64,000 bases of DNA from Hepsetus odoe. Lineage: Eukaryota; Chordata; Actinopteri; Characiformes; Hepsetidae. The DNA lies in assembly GCA_017165825.1 (NCBI GenBank), contig CM029374.1, positions 6,498,243 through 6,562,242 on the forward strand, in the 5' to 3' direction. Below, piece by piece: positions 61,322 through 64,000 of the stretch (position 1 is the stretch's first letter; every line of letters starts with the position of its first letter). Below the pieces are notes generated by a model. That model saw nothing but the letters and a program-made list of their open reading frames with translations, had not been told where the DNA came from and searched no databases. The translations under genes and the position numbers were made by a program.

Positions 61322-61844
61322 ATTTTACTGTGTTATTTAGTGCTACTGCATGTGCTGTAAAGTCCAAGCGAGCACAGCTGGCCTTAAACTCTCTGGTCAG
61401 GTAGGACAGTGTCCCCCTACACCTACCCATCCACACAACCCCCAGTGTAATGCTTGGCAGCACGGGCATCTGCTTAAAGACAACATATTTGGCAGGAAAT
61501 GTTTACCTCCAGATGCACTGTGCTGTTCTGATGGCAATTGAAAAAGATACGGTGGTATTGACATGACTGGAGCTTGTTTTAGTATTCAATCCCTAGCTAG
61601 CATGCGGTAATGCACTAGATGCAAAACTCAACTTTATATATAGCTGCACTTTGTGGTCTACAATTAAAGACCACAAAACTCAGTCCTGTCCAGGTGAACC
61701 AACAAATGATTAAAAAAAATGGATTTCAGTCTGTAACTGTAAAATCTAAAGTGAAATGGACAATGAGTGTACATATGTGGTAGGTGTAATGATGAAGCTT
61801 ATCAGTGTTTACGCTATCTCTCTTTCATAGAAGCTTCTCCTGAT

Positions 61845-62105
61845 TAGATCACAGGTGTGCTGGAGTTTATCCCAGCTCCCACAAGACGGTGCAGGACAGG
61901 TCACACAGACAAATACTACACACAACTAATGGCCAATATAGCCATCTGACGCACATGTCTTTGACATGGAAGAAACCAGAGAACCCGGAGGAAACTCAGA
62001 CACAGAGAACATGCAAAGTCCACGCAGAAAGGACCTGGACCGTCCCATCTGGGAATTGAACCTTCGTGCTGTGAGGCGACAGCACCCCACTGCATCACCA
62101 CGCTG
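61845..62105 (-). mobile_element. L2-type repeat tail
   Basis: Blocks in order: gtttatcccagctcccacaa, caggacaggtcacacagaca, gaacccggaggaaactcaga, gaacatgcaaagtccacgca and gggaattgaaccttcgtgct. Confidence 0.65.
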
Positions 62106-62279
62106 ACCCAGTGTGTACAAATTATGATAAAAAGATTTGTCTATATTGTATGGCAGACAGACAAAAGAGTAAATTTGTTTTATGTAAAAAAATCTCCATC
62201 ACTTATTTAAAAAAGGCCAAATGTCTTGCATTCATTCCTCACCTATGTGAGGACACCCTTGTATAAATAGTGCACTACT

Positions 62280-62730
62280 AATAGGGCCATAAATTAAAAC
62301 AATTTAAGACTCATGAAAGTGGCTTTTAATTCATTTTTCACTCTTTAAAGAACTGCATTATTTATTATTAATTATCATTTAATGGTGTTTGTGAGAAAGG
62401 AGTGGCCTCTTTTGGCTACCTCCATGCTAATCTGCTCTCACGCATGACTCACCTCGGCACGAGATAGATTTGTTGTCAGTTAGGCAAACACTAAGGCACA
62501 GTCGTAATTGGGCAGGTGTCTCTTTTTTTTTCTTTTCTTTCTTTCTTTTTTTTTTTTTTTTTTTTTTAACCAGCTCGTCGTTGTCTGATGTCTTTTAATT
62601 CAATTAAGAGGCTGACCCACACCATTCTCATTACCCACTCATTTGCTTTCTGGGTTTTTATCTGCCTGTGTAATTCTGCATTTGGTGTCATGGCTATCAT
62701 AATTAGCTATATTAGCCACACACTGTTTGA
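62280..62730. other. Repeat-poor island around a poly-T tract, candidate conserved noncoding element
   Basis: Contains gtggcttttaattcattttt, tatcataattagctatatta and ttcaattaagaggctgaccc, with many TAAT/ATTA cores and no frame. The poly-T tract splits it. Candidate only. Confidence 0.22.
62521..62570 (+). repeat. Poly-T tract
   Basis: T-rich run with few c. It could be the reverse of a retroposon tail, but no element is visible beside it. Confidence 0.8.
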
Positions 62731-62989
62731 AGTGTGCCAAGAAGAGGATTAAAAAAAAAAGGATCATCCTGTTTTGCCTGGAGACAGAGCGTAGATTGGC
62801 TATCTCTAAGTGGCATCTCTGCTTAGAGATTACACATTCATCTGATGTTACGAAGCATTTTCACAAAGTAAGTAGGCGAGGGCCCACACCTCTTTCACAC
62901 TAATTACTCTTTACAAATCATCAGCTTCTGTCCATAAAGAGATCATCAAATGTATAATACAATATATTCACCTAAATGAATATAGATTT

Positions 62990-63042
62990 GTGTGTGTGTG
63001 TGTTTGTGTGTGTATATATGTATATATATATATATATATATG
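62990..63042 (+). repeat. (TG)n and (TA)n arrays
   Basis: TG units followed by TA units, next to a SINE tail and a LINE fragment. Confidence 0.9.
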
Positions 63043-63082
63043 AAGTGACTATTTGTCATTGTGAGACACGGCACAGCACACA
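63043..63082 (-). mobile_element. SINE family A tail fragment
   Basis: The string gaagtgactatttgtcattg followed by tgagacacggcacagcac is the SINE tail. It ends exactly where the LINE fragment begins. Confidence 0.55.
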
Positions 63083-63690
63083 GTTCTTCTTCTTTTTCTT
63101 TCGCCTGCTCCCGCTTAGAGGTCACCACTGTGGATCAACTGTCTCCTTTTTTTCTGGTCCTCTGCATCTTCCCGCTTCAAACCAACCACCTGCATGTCCT
63201 CTCTCACCACGTCCATAAACCTCTTTGGTCGTCCTCTTCTCCTTTTTCCTGGCAGCTCCATCTTTAACATCCTCCTCCCAACATAACTCGCTCTCCTCTG
63301 TCCAAACCAACACAACCTTGCTTCTCTAGATTTGTCTCCAAGGCTCAACCTGAGCTGTCCTCTTAATATACTCATTTCTAACTTGTCCATTCTCGCCACA
63401 CCCAACGAACATTCCCAGCATCTTTAACCTCTTTGACACTCCAGCCCGCCTCCCGCCTTTTTGTGGGAGTGCCACAGACTCCAACCCATACAAATATAGC
63501 TGGTCTCACTACTGTCCTGTAAACCTTCCTTTACTCTAGCTGGTACCTGTCTGTCAAATCACTCCAGCCACTCTTCTCCACCTATTCCAACCTGCCTGCA
63601 CTCTCTTTTTCACCTCTTTCCCACACTCACCATTACTCCGATCCCAAGTATTTAGCTCCCAAAGCAGGTTCTTTAGCAACCCAGTAATCT
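63083..63690 (-). mobile_element. LINE fragment, 3' end of RTE-like reverse transcriptase ORF
   Basis: On the minus strand the frame at 63405-63115 reads GDKSREARLCWFGQRRASYV, GRRMLKMELPGKRRRGRPKR and FMDVVREDMQVVGLKREDAE. This is the C-terminal tail of the polyprotein of RTE-type non-LTR elements, as I recall them. Upstream (63690-63405) matching pieces such as KVYRTVVRPAI appear but are interrupted by stops. The 3' end lies at about 63083 with an AAG-rich tail. Inactive. Confidence 0.8.
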
Positions 63691-64000
63691 GAACTTTGAC
63701 TTTGAAACCTTAAGGTCTATGTACATCAAGAATGGAAGCATCTGCAAAAATGACCTTGTAAGACATTAAAGCTGCAGTAGAATTACATCTTAACTTTCAG
63801 TGCTACCTGAGCTCTCTACAGAATGAGCCCGTTTTTCTCTATAATGCGGTGGCGGTCTGGCGTTTCAGTACTTTGTTACTTTGTACTTTGTTGTTTTCAT
63901 GTTGCCACAAGAAATGTTTATACACGAAAGCTCCTCACTCCCAAACTGGGCAGAAATGTGATGGAACTTTTTTAATGCTTTCACAAGTCACTAGGATACT

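Larger units (their letters stand above)
59943..64000 (-). other. USH2A intron upstream of exon 1 (5' part beyond window)
   Basis: Opens with a GA array next to the exon 1 acceptor. It contains a SINE (61108-61321), an L2-type tail (61845-62105), a poly-T tract (62521-62570), TG/TA arrays and an RTE-like LINE fragment at 63083-63690. I looked for the preceding FN3 exon on the minus strand and found none, so it probably lies beyond the window. Stretches 62280-62520 and 62570-62730 are repeat-poor. Confidence 0.75.

Overview
This is intron-rich vertebrate DNA, almost certainly from a ray-finned fish. It has dense Tc1-type transposons, tRNA-derived SINEs that share one head, LINE 3' ends and many long dinucleotide and tetranucleotide arrays. 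The mix of Tc1 and SINE copies resembles otophysan fish such as catfishes or characins, but that is an impression and was not tested. Nothing bacterial, viral or CRISPR-like is present.

The only protein-coding gene I can support is a central part of USH2A (usherin), on the minus strand. Eleven internal exons lie, in transcript order, at 59942-59829, 57058-56897, 51233-51074, 42261-42099, 41562-41415, 38687-38536, 37051-36889, 26331-26146, 16797-16650, 13827-13685 and 3076-2448. All have GT-AG borders and every junction keeps the reading phase. Joined, they give 722 codons of tandem fibronectin type III (FN3) repeats with the Trp, PNG and ACTxAGC signatures of usherin. The gene runs off both ends: its first and last exons, including the laminin domains, membrane segment and C-terminus, are outside the window. 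The most striking coding observation is an in-frame TGA at 59902-59904 in the first exon, inside an otherwise well-preserved FN3 repeat. The other 709 downstream codons are open.

Below, exons are numbered 1-11 in transcript order and residues 1-722 count from the first complete codon of exon 1.

Layout by position. 1-2447: intron with a SINE and the 3' end of an L2-like LINE. 3-13.7 kb: large intron with a head-to-head SINE pair, an L2-like tail, a GAAA/GA/CA array cluster and a single N at 11983. 13.8-16.6 kb: intron with DNA-transposon remains. 15.5-17.65 kb: a repeated segment on either side of exon 9. 16.8-26.1 kb: intron with a Tc1 deletion derivative splitting a GATA array. 26.3-36.9 kb: intron with a 1.6-kb Tc1 element that carries a nested SINE. 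37-42.3 kb: exon-dense stretch. 42.3-51 kb: intron with a Tc1 copy between two TA arrays and a long palindromic element. 51-60 kb: three exons with SINEs and GA arrays between them. 60-64 kb: intron with SINEs and an RTE-like LINE fragment at the right edge.

No RNA gene, promoter or polyadenylation site of the host gene could be supported. Several low-repeat, ATTA-rich intronic islands might be conserved noncoding elements, but that needs alignment to other fish. I see no strong sign of an undescribed biological system. The points most worth checking are the premature stop with its in-frame bypass acceptor, the microsatellites abutting three splice acceptors, the repeat pair around exon 9, and the nested or microsatellite-splitting transposons.
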